From: Hofstenia miamia
Taxonomy: Eukaryota; Xenacoelomorpha; Acoela
DNA length: 64,000 nt
NCBI GenBank assembly: GCA_004352715.1
Contig: SCFE01000031.1
Location: forward strand, 1,352,622 to 1,416,621
Direction: 5' to 3'
The translations under genes and the position numbers were made by a program. Shown in pieces: positions 12,240 to 23,372 of the stretch (positions are counted from its first letter, which is position 1; each line of letters starts with the position of its first letter). The notes under the pieces were generated by a model. It made no database searches. It was not told where the DNA came from and was given only the letters and a program-made list of their open reading frames with translations.

Positions 12240-12965
12240 CAGAAATGGAAGTGGGGCGGGGCAAGACTTTTCAACAGTCGGTACGCATGGGGAAACCTGG
12301 GGCAAGAACACTTTTTAGTTAAGAAAGATTGAAATAAGAGATTGCCAATTTTAGAGATTGTAAAAGTATTTTTTACATCAAAGTTCCCTGCTTAAAAAAA
12401 ATTTAATTTACTTTGAAATTTAGCGGTATTTTAACAAAAATTTATTGCCATGCATTTTTAGCTCTTGGTGAAATTTGATTCTATTCAATGATAACAGCAA
12501 GATCCTTTTGATCTGATAGGCTTTGCAATTACACTGGAAGGGTTGCAATTGTCCTTGTATAAATGTATTACACTAAATATTAGCTTTATGACAAGCTTCA
12601 TATAGTTAAAATTAAATTTCATTTTGCTATTAATAATGTTATTAATATGCAGTGTCATCACGTTTGTTATTAGATTTCTATTGGTATTAATAGTAGAGAT
12701 GACATTTAAAAATGATTCTGTACCTTCTAGAAAGCAATGAAAAGTGTCATAGAACAAGTATAGAAAAAGGTCATAGAACAAATGAGGCTATACAATATAG
12801 TAATTAGTCTTGGACCACAATGTTTGAGTAGGCCAATTTGTGGTGGTAGAATATAAAACGTGGGGCAATGTGGGGCAGATGTTAAAACAGGGAAATGAGG
12901 CAGGGCAGAATTTCTGTGGGGCGGAGCAGGGCAGTTGACAAAAATCCGCCTCACTTATATCTCTG
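12240..12965. mobile_element. Non-autonomous hAT-like element, 726 bp
   Basis: The left end CAGAAATGGAAGTGGGGCGG and the reverse complement of the right end, CAGAGATATAAGTGAGGCGG, agree at most positions. The flanking 8-mers are GCATAGAT (12232-12239) and GCGTAGAT (12966-12973), a target duplication with one mismatch. Subterminal GTGGGGC repeats lie inside both ends (12250-12300 and 12858-12930), as in many hAT elements, where they bind transposase. The interior is AT-rich, with no transposase-like frame. Confidence 0.75.
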
Positions 12966-13204
12966 GCGTAGATACGTTTTAGAATATTCCCATAACTATC
13001 TCAAAATTTTACACACTTTGACCAAGGTTGTAGATTGAATGGAAGCCTCTCGTTATCTACATTGTATCACAATACTAATTGCCCATTATAAATAACAATG
13101 AAACATTAATTTTGCATTGTGAAATTAATAACTTCATATTCCATAGTTAACACTCGCATTTTTATTAGATTTGTCCAAATCCTTCCGAAATCGTTGAAAA
13201 CTAG

Positions 13205-13276
13205 CGTGAAGCCCTTCACACTGTGATGAGTTATTACGAATTGGCAATCAAACTAAATTCCAATGATCTCCGTCAG
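13205..13276 (+). CDS. Candidate internal exon with a TPR-like helix (weak)
   Basis: A 72-nt segment between an AG (AAAACTAG|CGTGAA) and a possible donor (CGTCAG|GTGACA) encodes 24 codons including MSYYELAIKLNSNDLR. This fits the second helix of a tetratricopeptide repeat (YYxxAIxLxPxD). It is GC-richer than its surroundings, and the frame stays open for 24 more codons past the donor. The acceptor has only a weak pyrimidine tract and no partner exon was found, so this could be a relic or chance. Confidence 0.25.
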
Positions 13277-14283
13277 GTGACAACAAAATTATGGAGTGCA
13301 AATTGCAAAAATCGAGGGAATTTGTCGCTTCTAATCGACAATATTTGAGTTAAAAGTAGTTTGAAAGAGCTAACAATTATCAATATTTAATAGATAACTT
13401 ATTTTAAAAATCCAAATATTTTTACCTTTTGAGAATTAGCAAGTTTGTTTAATATTTCACGAAAGCAAGCAAAAATCCTCATAAATGATTAATGAAGGCT
13501 TAGTGGGAAGTAAGTGTTCAGTTTGTTGACATTTAACTTATTGCTAAACTGTTGAAAAAATAAGTTTTGTTTTACAAAAATTTCTTATTAAACAGATGAT
13601 GTAGAAGGAAAAATATGTTTAAAAATAGGCTTTCAAATGTTGGTGATAATCTACAAAATTACATAGGGGATGTCAATGCTATTTTTCGTGATGCAGCGTG
13701 ATGCAGAATGGGGGGAGAGGTCCTTATCCTAGATTCATGACGTCACACTAATAATATTTAGGGACTTTTTCCAAAAAATATGTTTCTCTAAGTGCTTAGT
13801 TTTTATATTTTACAAATTTTACTATCAGATTCGAATGTCGAACTCGCCAGAGCAAATTCAAATTCTAGGACTCGCGGAATACCAAAAAGCCCCAAACAAG
13901 ATTTCCGCTCAAAGTCAAAACCGAGTGAAAAAAAACAGTTGCATAGAATGTTATTTCCATGAAAGGGTGCAGTATTCTTGGAGCAAACGCCAAAATTTTC
14001 GCCAAGTTGAGACTTAATTGTGTTTAATTGATTAACTATTTAATATACCTTGGAAGAGCATGTTTCTTTTGAATAACGTTTTCTAATACCGATAGTAGCT
14101 AGCTAGTAAACCATTCATCTGTTTATTAGTTTAAAAACGACACACACCCAATAACTCGTTTGCTTAAAGAGCATTGGCTTTACTGATTAGTTTTATGCAG
14201 AATGTCAATGTTACTAACTACTTTGAAGATATTTTGTGTACAAAAAAATATAAATTTGGTAAATTTTATGTAGAAATTAATTA

Positions 14284-14443
14284 CTAAATTATTTTTATAG
14301 GTAGTACGGCATCATGTGGTAAGAATCGCTTCAGTAGTTTTACTATCTTGAAACTGTCCATGCTTGTCTCATCAGTGGGAGTAATAGCAATCGTATTAAG
14401 GTGACAATGCTCCGAATCCCAAGGTGAACAAAAAAGTTCACAA
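14284..14443 (-). CDS. Candidate terminal exon, product unknown (weak)
   Basis: On the minus strand an acceptor-like TTATAAATGCAG (AG at 14445-14444) is followed by 52 codons to a TAG at 14284. The peptide has balanced composition and four Cys/His (CELFCSPWDSEHCHL, then ITPTDETSMDSFKIVKLL). It is GC-richer than its flanks. The frame is also open upstream of the acceptor to 14520. Not recognised as any family; it may derive from a mobile element. Confidence 0.22.
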
Positions 14444-15101
14444 CTGCATTTATAAAATGATTTCGATTTTAAAAAATTATTCTCATAAGTTGCTGACCTG
14501 TTTTGCATAATAGAAAACACCTTCTGAAGTATTAGGATGTATCTTTGTGTAGTAATTAAGCATTTTAAAAAAATTGAGAGTTAATTTCAACGTCAAAAAA
14601 TAAATACGGAAATTCATGAGAAGAGGCACAAAGCAGTGTTCCAAGTTTATTTCTGGATACTGTAGACATTAATAGCTCAAGACGTCTTCATATAGTTGTT
14701 TTCACTGATAAAAAGTGTATTTGTGCTTAGATAGACTTATAATCTCCAAAATTTATATGTCTGGTATGAGAAATTGAGACGTTCATTCACCGTGAAGTTA
14801 AGCAACAAAAGAATAAAAACGAAGCAATTTGGATTCTATGAGGTGTAAATAAGATTCACAGAAAATGCGAAAATTAACACTAAGAACTCATATAGCGATA
14901 AAAAAGAGAGTGAACTTGGTCTAGTCAATAGATGATATTAAGCTTGAAACAATTCAAAGTTTTGTGGAGGGAGTAACAATTACTAAATACAATTAATAAA
15001 GATTCCATTTCAAGTATATTTCACAAGTTCAATGCAAATAAATAAAAAACAAAATAATAAAAATATAACAGAAATAAGAGGATTTTCTACTTTTTTTTTA
15101 T

Positions 15102-15123
15102 TATATATATATATATATATATA
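15102..15123. repeat. (TA)n microsatellite
   Basis: 22 bp of TA next to a T-rich run. Confidence 0.95.
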
Positions 15124-15425
15124 AAAATTACTATAAAATACGAGAATGCCTTACACACACAAAAATTGCAGGTTGGGCCGGTATGTCTACAGATGACGAA
15201 CTAGGCAAAATTAAAAACTTAGATTTTTAGGGCAAAAAAACTCTCTAACATGTTTTTTATGATCAATTCAATAACTTGTAAAATAAAGATGAAGAGTTTT
15301 TACATTCACCCGTTAACCTTTCCAATGGAAATTCGTTTAAACTTTAGAAATACAAAATTTTAAAAATAATTATCAAATTTTATGAAAATATTTAATTTTG
15401 ACAGTACAGCCATTACAAAAAGAAG

Positions 15426-16210
15426 TTAAAAAATTTTAATCAAAATTTACTTGATATAAGTAAAGCATTTAATTCAATGAATTTCGACATGCTAAAAGGC
15501 AAATTTAAGGAACAAGCTTTCAGAATAAATACAGTAAAGTTTATTATGAGTTTTGAAGTTTTTAAAAATCTAGCCGTACCTCATAAAGCTGTATTATTAC
15601 CCATTCTATTTACTCTATATGTCAATGACATTTCAAAATGTTTGTCGAATGGAACCTTTGCTAATACGCAGACGATACATGAATATTAGGAACAGCAAAA
15701 AATCCCTTGAAGCAAAAGAACATTTTGATATTCAGAATTTCGTTACACATTTTAATAAGTTAAAAATTCTGACAAAGACAATTCATGATTTTTTCAAAAA
15801 AAGATTTCAGAAAATACTAAAATTAATATTTGTAATAACGAAATTAGTCAAAGTAAATCTGTAAATTATCTAGGTGTATTTATAAGTAATAACTTATTAT
15901 TGGAAAATTTTGCTTCTCAAAAATTTAAAAAGATGGCATCTGAAGTCACATACTCAACCATTTGCGACACGTAGGAAAAAAATTAAAATTTAAAACTAAT
16001 TTAATGAATTGTCTTGAAATGAATTTAATTCTTTTTCAAAATTCCACATCTCAAAAACGTTCATCACTATCGAAAATTAATAACTGAGTATTTAATGCAC
16101 TTAATTATTTGAAAAGCATAAATTTATATCATAACTAACTTCATCGCATGATATTCTGCTAATGAATCATTGTATTCAGTATTAATTCAAAATTATTCAT
16201 GAATTACGTT
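15426..16210 (+). pseudogene. LINE (non-LTR) reverse transcriptase remnant, CR1/L2/Jockey-like
   Basis: Frame pieces follow a LINE RT in order. LLDISKAFNSMNFDMLKGKF (from 15450) matches the palm motif A region. A degraded VPHKAVLLPILFTLYVNDIS (about 15577-15636) corresponds to VPQGSVLGPLLFLLYINDL. The catalytic box YADDT is at 15665-15679, in a different frame, with a stop either side. FNKLKILTKT (near 15750) and VNYLGVFISNNL (near 15860) match the C-terminal thumb. LNYLKSINLYHN near 16100 fits the region after the RT. At least three frameshifts and several stops; dead fragment without endonuclease. Confidence 0.8.
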
Positions 16211-17913
16211 CATTAAATTACTTAATAATTACATCAAGATGAAGAATGGACTACAGTTGACTGTTTACCAGAGCATTATTTACAATGTACTGGATTTTAC
16301 GCAATCCTGCATTTTCAGAAAAAAAATACTACTCTTTAGTGAAAGTGTAAATGACCTAAAAGGCACTTGAACTGTATAACTTTATTAACCCTATATACCG
16401 CACGTTATTTTTGTCTGTTGAAATCACAAGGTGGGTGGATTCAGCACAACTTAAAAAGAAATTTCTACTAAGTATTTGTTCATGAAACATTGTATATTAC
16501 TAAAATAACCTTTCTTCTATAAAATGAGGCCTCCAGGTGGGTAATGACGTCATTAATATCCTGATGACATCATCATGTTCAAACCTAGGTAGTGATTTTT
16601 CGAAGTTTTGGACTTTTTCAACAGGCTAAATTTAATTTTGCTTTTTAAATTGAAAAAATTTGGTTAATGTATATAAGGAAGGCATTTTGCTTTGAAAAAG
16701 ATATAAAATGTCGAAGTTGGGAACAAGAACAGTCGTTTCATGTATTGTTGATAAAAGTCCTAAAGCAAGATTATTGTTGGGAGAATTACTTCAAATTTTG
16801 TCAGAATAATTCTCAAACTATAAAAAGAAAAATTCAGAAAACACAGAGATATTGAAGTTTTGAAACAGCAAAAATTCTGTGGCAAATAAGGTTAGAATAT
16901 CGGAATATATAGTTGCCCTAAAAATATTACTGTTGTCTGACAAAATTATTAATTAGCTTTTGTTTTCTGCATAACATTGAGAATATTTCTAAGAACTTTC
17001 CAACACCCACATTATTGTGAAAAATACATTCTTCTTGATCAACTGTATGCACAATACTGTAGTTAATTGGATCTATTTTAGTAATTGGGACAACGAAAAT
17101 TTACGCACAAAACTTAAATGTGTTTTGGACATGGGGCTTTACCTTTTTATGCAATAAAAAATATTATGCAATACTGCAGTTAGACAGTACTTGCAGTGCA
17201 AGTACTTGCACGAGATTTGAAATGTAAATCTTAATACTAAGAGTCGATTTCGGGAGAGCGAAGTGATCAATAAATTTGAAAATCCTGGTAGCATACCGCC
17301 ACACGTAACAAATTTTAAATACGTAATATTAATTTTCGAATTTGGATGTTAATTACTAAAAGAATAAAATATTATTTTCTGCAGAACGTAGGAATGTCAA
17401 TAAACGTCAAGACGCATTTGTTTTAGTTGTTCAATGTTATGGAACGAATTAAGAATTATTGATATAAAATCTGGAAAAAATCAAGCATCATTTATTCAAT
17501 AAACAAACATTATTAGGCATAGATTTATCTATATTTTTGTAATAGACTCAATGCATGGTCAAATTATTTTTAAAACTACTCTTTAATTAATGCATATGTA
17601 AATATGTTGTTTTGCATATTTTATACATTCAAGCAATAATTTTTAGGACTTAATAACAGTGCATGTGTGCTAAAATGTATTAAATTATAAAATTACAATA
17701 GAAGCTATGTATATTTGCTCACAAGTTGTGATTTTGTGAAAAATTGCTGACATAGATTTGAAGTTCTTAGAAATTAAATCAATATTAATATTAAGCTCAT
17801 ATAAATAATTGATCGGTGAATAACGTTAAATATTTATAAGAGTTTTAGTGATCAAAGGCGAAGAAGAATACTCTTTGACGCCTTTGTCCTAAATATAGAA
17901 AGTCTTTTTAAAC

Positions 17914-17996
17914 CTATGCCAACCACCATGCAGTAGGCGTTGGTTGCTTTATTAAGAACAAAGCCCGAGCTGCTACTCCAGTAGTTTGCCTTAACA
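17914..17996 (-). CDS. Exon-like segment with good splice sites, frame unclear (weak)
   Basis: On the minus strand a pyrimidine-rich acceptor (TATCCTTTCTATTAATTTTAG) precedes 83 nt of GC-richer sequence that ends ATAG|GTTTAA. Two of three frames are open. One reads YWSSSSGFVLNKATNAYCM; the other reads LRQTTGVAARALFLIKQPTP and meets TAG at the donor. Neither was recognised. The first frame fits the donor. No flanking exon found. Confidence 0.2.
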
Positions 17997-20900
17997 CTAA
18001 AATTAATAGAAAGGATAATGACATATATGTAGCGTAGGTATGTGGAAAAATATTTGCGCACGTAACGGCCTCGATCATAATGACGGAGCATGTGTGCGTA
18101 CAAGGCATATAATTAAAACACTGGTGCACATATACTATATAATATTTATTATATGTAGATATTAAGTTCCTTTCCTTGGATATTTTATGTATATAATATG
18201 TTGTGAAAAAACTCAAAGGCTTTTTGAAAGAGGAAATACGAGAATATCGCTTTGTATTCCTTTTTCGATTCTTAGTGTCAATACATGACATTATTTTTAT
18301 AATAATATTTATTATAGTACAATACGATTATGGAAATTGCAAATACGCAGTGCAAAACAAAGCAAGACATGTTTTTGAAAATGCAGTGAAATATGACGAT
18401 TAATAATTAAGATGTTAAAATTATATATATATATATTATTTCCATTTTCAGTTGTGAACGTAAAAGTCAATCTGGTTAATGTGGACATTGAATTCTAACG
18501 AGTACCCTTTGTAATTACCTTAATTATTTAATCATTATTGATGATTTGCATCAATTATTATATGTAATTACTATCTGTCACAATTTAACAATCGAAAATG
18601 GAAGGAAGAACATATATTATACATAGAAAGCACTTAAGAAATTTATTAGAGCACAAGTATTTGTAATTCGTGGATGTTTTTAACACGTAGCTTTGAGAAA
18701 TAATTCATTAAGAAGTATTAAATGATTATTCTGTAGAAATATTTAACAATATTATATTATAACCACTGTTGTAAATTGTTTTAAATTAAGAAACATAAAT
18801 TATTGAATTCACATAAAATATATTTTAATATATGTGAACAGTCTAAAAAGAAGTCTACAGCAAATATTGAATGTCTATGTTGGCCTTTTAGAAATGATAT
18901 GTAACAAGTAATAGGAAGTCGTATTGGGCCAGTAATACCAGAAAAATAAGAATGAAAGTAATATATTTGCCAAAAGATACAATTAAAAATATTTTAATCT
19001 TAGGTATTTTGTTAGACTTACAGAATAATTTATTCAAAATTATTAGAAGTAAAGATAAGGTTTGTTTTCATTTTATAAGTTATATTACTAATTGTGCATT
19101 GAAGACTCAGTGAAAATCTCACAGGAATAAAACAAGAATTCGAGACTGAATAAAGTGTGGTTCTAATTTAATTTCCATTCAAAATTTAAATTGGATTTTT
19201 CATGAATTTTTTTAATACCCGCTAAATCTATATCAAAGTGCACATTTGCGGAAAATTGATTTCTACTAGCATGTCATTAGCCTTCTAAATAGTGTTCAGT
19301 GGAGAAGTAAATTATCTCAATATTCTACTTAGAATATTAAAAATATAATGTTGGAATTACCAAAAAATTGGAAAGAAACATTTGGAACGACTCCTTTGAT
19401 CTAAACTTCGAAGGAAGTCTTAGATGGTTGCACACGGAAATTAGTAAAAAAGTATACTTCATCAATGTGAGTACTATAGCAAAGAATAGTTTATAAAATG
19501 TGTTGTATAAGAAGATAATTAAAAAATCTATCATATTCGAATTCTACGTTCACTTTGATTTAACATGTGAGATGTTATTTAGATTACTAAGAAAATGTAT
19601 GAAAAATGTAAATATGTCAAAATATCTGAAAATAGTTCGACCAATTGTCTGTATTATACATGATTTTGAATTTGTCTGTAGGCAAATTCTCGACTTGCTT
19701 TTGTTTTTAGTTTCAAAATGGCGTATTCTTAAGTATCATACATATTCGAAACACTAACGATGAGTACGCATGGAGATTTAGAAGCATAAGTTATTTGAAC
19801 ATTTAATTGTTTGCACTTGTTTTATTGTTGACTCCTTATTCGTCTCCTAGTCCGTTTTAAATGTGTTCTTCAACCTATGACCTGATGCGGTATGCTGAGC
19901 TTCGAACATGCCCGTTGCGACCCTTACATTATTGATTGTACTTGTAACATGATTTGTACATTAATATATTAAATTACTAAGGGAAATCATTTTATGATCT
20001 TATAGATAATCCAAACTCATCCCTATTAGAGATTTAGGGAACCTTTAAATTTTGTATTTTCACAAATTATAGTTGATTAGCAAATGATTTCATAATTTTT
20101 TAACCTTCGCATTAGGAAAGCGCATTGTCCACATTTTCAAACAATTTTCCAAGCCTGTTAATAACATGGGAAATTCATTAACATGAGCACATCTAGGAGT
20201 TAGTGTATTTCTATGTAATGGTGAAAAGTTAAGCTACAAATTATTCATGTGCTTAAAGTATATGAAAATATCAACATTTTTCAACGAAAAATCCCATTTT
20301 TGAAAGAACCTTTTGTTCATAAAATACGGCAGTCTATAGCCCGTGGCAGCAGCAACGAATTCTGTAAATAGACTACCCAAGCCTCGATCAGAACTGACGT
20401 ACGCTGTCAGATGTCGTGGCGCCTGAACAGGTTCGCAACCGCGTCGAAATTCTATGAAATAGTAGACAATTCTCAATTCTATGATGTTTGCAAATCATTA
20501 GTTAGTAAGTTATGGGCGTAAAGTCATTTGTTAAAATAATCGCATATTTTAAAAAACACCTATTGGAAATAGGGTTGTTAAAATATACTTTTGGAGGCTG
20601 GGATAAAAAGTTCATGTCCCACAAAGCTTTAATATCAAAAATGTCATTCTAAAATAAGAGACTTCTTAGCTGAAATGCTTATTGGATTATATTCGAATTC
20701 ATTCAAAATTCTTTGAGATATCCTTAATAGATCAGAGTCACATCACGTTAATTAATAAAGCGGTGTTAATAATTTACTCCAATTTTAAAGTAAATTTATT
20801 AATAGATTCGAGTTAATAGAGCGATCAGACATGGTTATAAAGTCGGTATCCACAGAGGTCTTCGTAATTTATCGTATTTGCTGGAGAGAGGAAATATATG

Positions 20901-21179
20901 TCAATCACATAAGAACTGGGAATATAATGAGATAAGCAAAGAGGTATCACCTAATTTCATTGGATAATTATTTCACTCATCGTCTGTTCGAAAATGGAAC
21001 TTTTAAAAAATTTAGCATTTCTAATTCTATTAGAAGTTGTTAATTAAGTTAAGGATCACTGTTTTAACTTAGTTAACAAGGTATATACAGATGGTATGTG
21101 AGTTAGCGCAGCCTTTTTGCAATAATTATTCAGTCAATTAGAGATTGGCTTCATACTTAGAAATATGCCATTGTGCATC

Positions 21180-21445
21180 GACCTGGGTTGACATTGGACC
21201 AAAGGTTCTGCGAGATCTTATTGGGCCTGGCCTCAAACTTATGAAATTTTTTGATTCTATTGGTCCAAGTGGTCCCATGACATAACTTGTATTTTGAACA
21301 AAATAGACAGAATTATAAGGGATATTCCCAAATCCGTGGTCTCAGCTTCATTTTCTTGGTTTCTGTTCCAAGTTAGTTCCAGTTATATTGAAATTTCTAG
21401 TTCCATGACTCAGTCACATGGGACTGAATAGTCCTTCAGAACCCT
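21180..21445. repeat. Diverged dispersed repeat, copy B
   Basis: GC-richer patch sharing ordered words with 9580-9780 (GGTCTCAGC, TTCCAGT, TGAAATTTCTAGTTCC). It also holds the inverted words GGTCCAAGTGGTCCC and CATGGGACTGAATAGTCC. Family not recognised. Confidence 0.4.
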
Positions 21446-22841
21446 GCTCGGGCCTACAATATCACCTCACTTGTAACATCTTGTACTGCATAGATGATTA
21501 AGCTACTTAAATCAAGGACTCATGCCTCATTTATTGCTGTGAACTCAAGCTAGGATTAATGCTTTAGATAACAACACCTAGACATTTTCTGAAAATATTG
21601 GAAATGGGGATACGCTTAAATAATATTTCTGAATAGAGCGAGCAGCTGCTCGCAACCGTTTTGATTTCAACATTTTAGGTTTCTTTGAATCGCACATGTG
21701 TCTATTTAATATCTGTTTGTTCAACAGTTGATGAAAGCAAGCCTGTATTTAAAATATTGCTTTTAATTCAGTAAATTGAATAGTACTGAAGCTCATCAAA
21801 GAAATCAACTTCAATTGAAAACAGTTATTGCTGTTTTAATGTAAAATCCAAGATTGCATGAATTTTTGTGTAGGCAAAGCTCATGAAAGTGGATTCAAGA
21901 AATTTTGTCCACATTTTAACAACCTCAGATGCTTCATATTATTTCAAGCAGTCTTATGTGTAAGTTTGCTACAAATGAATTTTAGGTATGTACAAAAAAT
22001 ATAAAAAAACATTGTATAACACTATCATTAAAATTTGCTGGATGGATGTTCAACAATGAGTGAATATATAAAGAACAAATCGAAGAAGTTTAAGTACTTT
22101 AAGTTGACTTCAAACAGAAAGCTTTGTTGCGAAAAGCAAAAAGTGCATGTATGAAATCATCAACTATGAAGCTAATTATTAAGTCCTGGGAAATAATTTT
22201 TCACTGCTATTTACAAAAAACTGAAAAAAAACCGGCATTTCGATATAAGTGCTGTATTGCAACCGAACCTATTTTGGCCCAAAAAATATTTTTCGCCCAT
22301 TTCAACCTGGAACTACCGTTGATCTCTAGAATGACAATGATTATGAAATATCCTCTATCCTACTAAGTTCATTTTTTGAAATGAAGTGTAAGAAATATTG
22401 GCAGCATTTCCAAGTTATTGATGTCTAGATATTTATGCATTAAATATTTGGATTTCCCTTGTTTTTATATATTGGTCTTGCAAGTGAGTTTAGCATTAGG
22501 ATTTCGAATGTGCTCTACTATTGTAATATTTATAGTAGGTCATGCCCCAGAAATATGATTCCTTGAAAATGGAATCTCTCATTTTGCATTGATAATTGAG
22601 TAAACAGTCGTTTACGTCCTTATTAATGTCTCCCCAAAAGTTTGATGGCTTTTCTATTAAAATTTAATGCTGCACGATGTCTGTGCAATGTAATCAATCA
22701 TTAATTATTTTAAGGATATTGATTCGATTACCTTACTGTAGAAGCAAATTGACACAAGAATAGACAAGTGCGAAGAAATTACGTCCTGAACGTTTTTTCT
22801 TACATGAGAATGCCTTTATTAAAAACAACATCATGTATATA

Positions 22842-23341
22842 CAGAGTGGCATTTTTAATCTGCTTATTATAAATCAATGAAATACCTAAGGAAAATTTTT
22901 AATGAATTTCTTAATTAATGACACAGAGGTTATAATAAACTCTCAAACAGTTCAAGAACTTGTTCACATCAACGCATTGACCATCTCTGGCAACGAGATT
23001 TCTTTAACTTCCTGTATAATCTTTGCCTTAAGTTCTTCCAAGCGTGTTGGCACAAAATTCTGATAAGCTCTAGCTTTGAGGGTACCCCACAAATCCATAG
23101 AGTTGAGGTCAGATGAACTAGGTGGCCAAGAATGTACATACCCTATTTCGAAATCACGAACATCAACAAATTTTTCCTTAAAAATCAGTCTTACTAAAAT
23201 AACATAATGTGGCGGTGCGGCGTCATGCTGAAAAATGACGTTAGCCAAAAACAAAACTTATAAATATTAACCAATAGAAAATCGGAGTATTATTACTTAT
23301 ACATACAACGTTAAAAATGTCATTCTTTATGAGCCACCCTG
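22842..23341 (-). mobile_element. Deleted Tc1/mariner-superfamily element, 500 bp
   Basis: The left end is CAGAGTGGCATT; the right end, reverse-complemented, is CAGGGTGGCTCA. The CAGGGTGGC start is common in mariner/maT-like elements. The left flank is TA (22840-22841); the right flank is TT, a mutated TA target site. The interior encodes only the C-terminal part of a DDD transposase on the minus strand, so most of the element is deleted. Confidence 0.72.
22964..23254 (-). pseudogene. Transposase C-terminal fragment, IS630/Tc1/mariner superfamily
   Basis: A 96-codon frame encodes FQHDAAPPHYVILV, matching the second catalytic Asp motif (QxDGAPPH), and WPPSSSDLNSMDLWG, matching the WPxxSPDLxPxDxxLWG motif with the third catalytic Asp. 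About 37 residues separate the two Asps, in the DD37D range. The tail (LEELKAKIIQEVKEI) fits the usual end. The N-terminal DNA-binding domain and first catalytic Asp are absent, so it cannot work alone. Confidence 0.85.
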
Positions 23342-23345
23342 TTGC

Positions 23346-23372
23346 ATATATATATATATATATATATATATA
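23346..23372. repeat. (TA)n microsatellite
   Basis: 27 bp of TA, just outside the right end of the mariner-like element. Confidence 0.95.

Larger units (their letters stand above)
12974..15425. other. Mostly non-coding, with two exon-like segments
   Basis: Contains a TPR-like open segment at 13205-13276 and a minus-strand open segment at 14284-14443. A GC-richer patch at 13830-13900 (GATTCGAATGTCGAACTCG) looks like old repeat sequence. TGACGTCA at 13738-13745 is a perfect CRE palindrome, significance unknown. Confidence 0.5.
16211..22841. other. Non-coding AT-rich DNA
   Basis: No certain gene. It holds a perfect CRE palindrome TGACGTCA (16545-16552) followed by TGATGACATCATCA, an exon-like segment on the minus strand (17914-17996), a short TA array (18422-18436), a GC-rich patch of unknown nature (20330-20450) and a diverged dispersed repeat (21180-21445). 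Confidence 0.5.

Noticed and set aside
13738-16552. Two perfect TGACGTCA (CRE) palindromes at 13738 and 16545
   Set aside because: Isolated 8-mers without a neighbouring promoter or gene; the second sits in a patch that may itself be a repeat.
20234-20476. GC-rich patch with an 80-codon minus-strand frame and a GGTTCGCAACC word resembling a pol III B box
   Set aside because: No A box at the right distance and no recognisable protein or tRNA fold; probably old repeat sequence.
22124-22366. 80-codon plus-strand frame with several Cys
   Set aside because: No family motif, no splice context, low-complexity surroundings.
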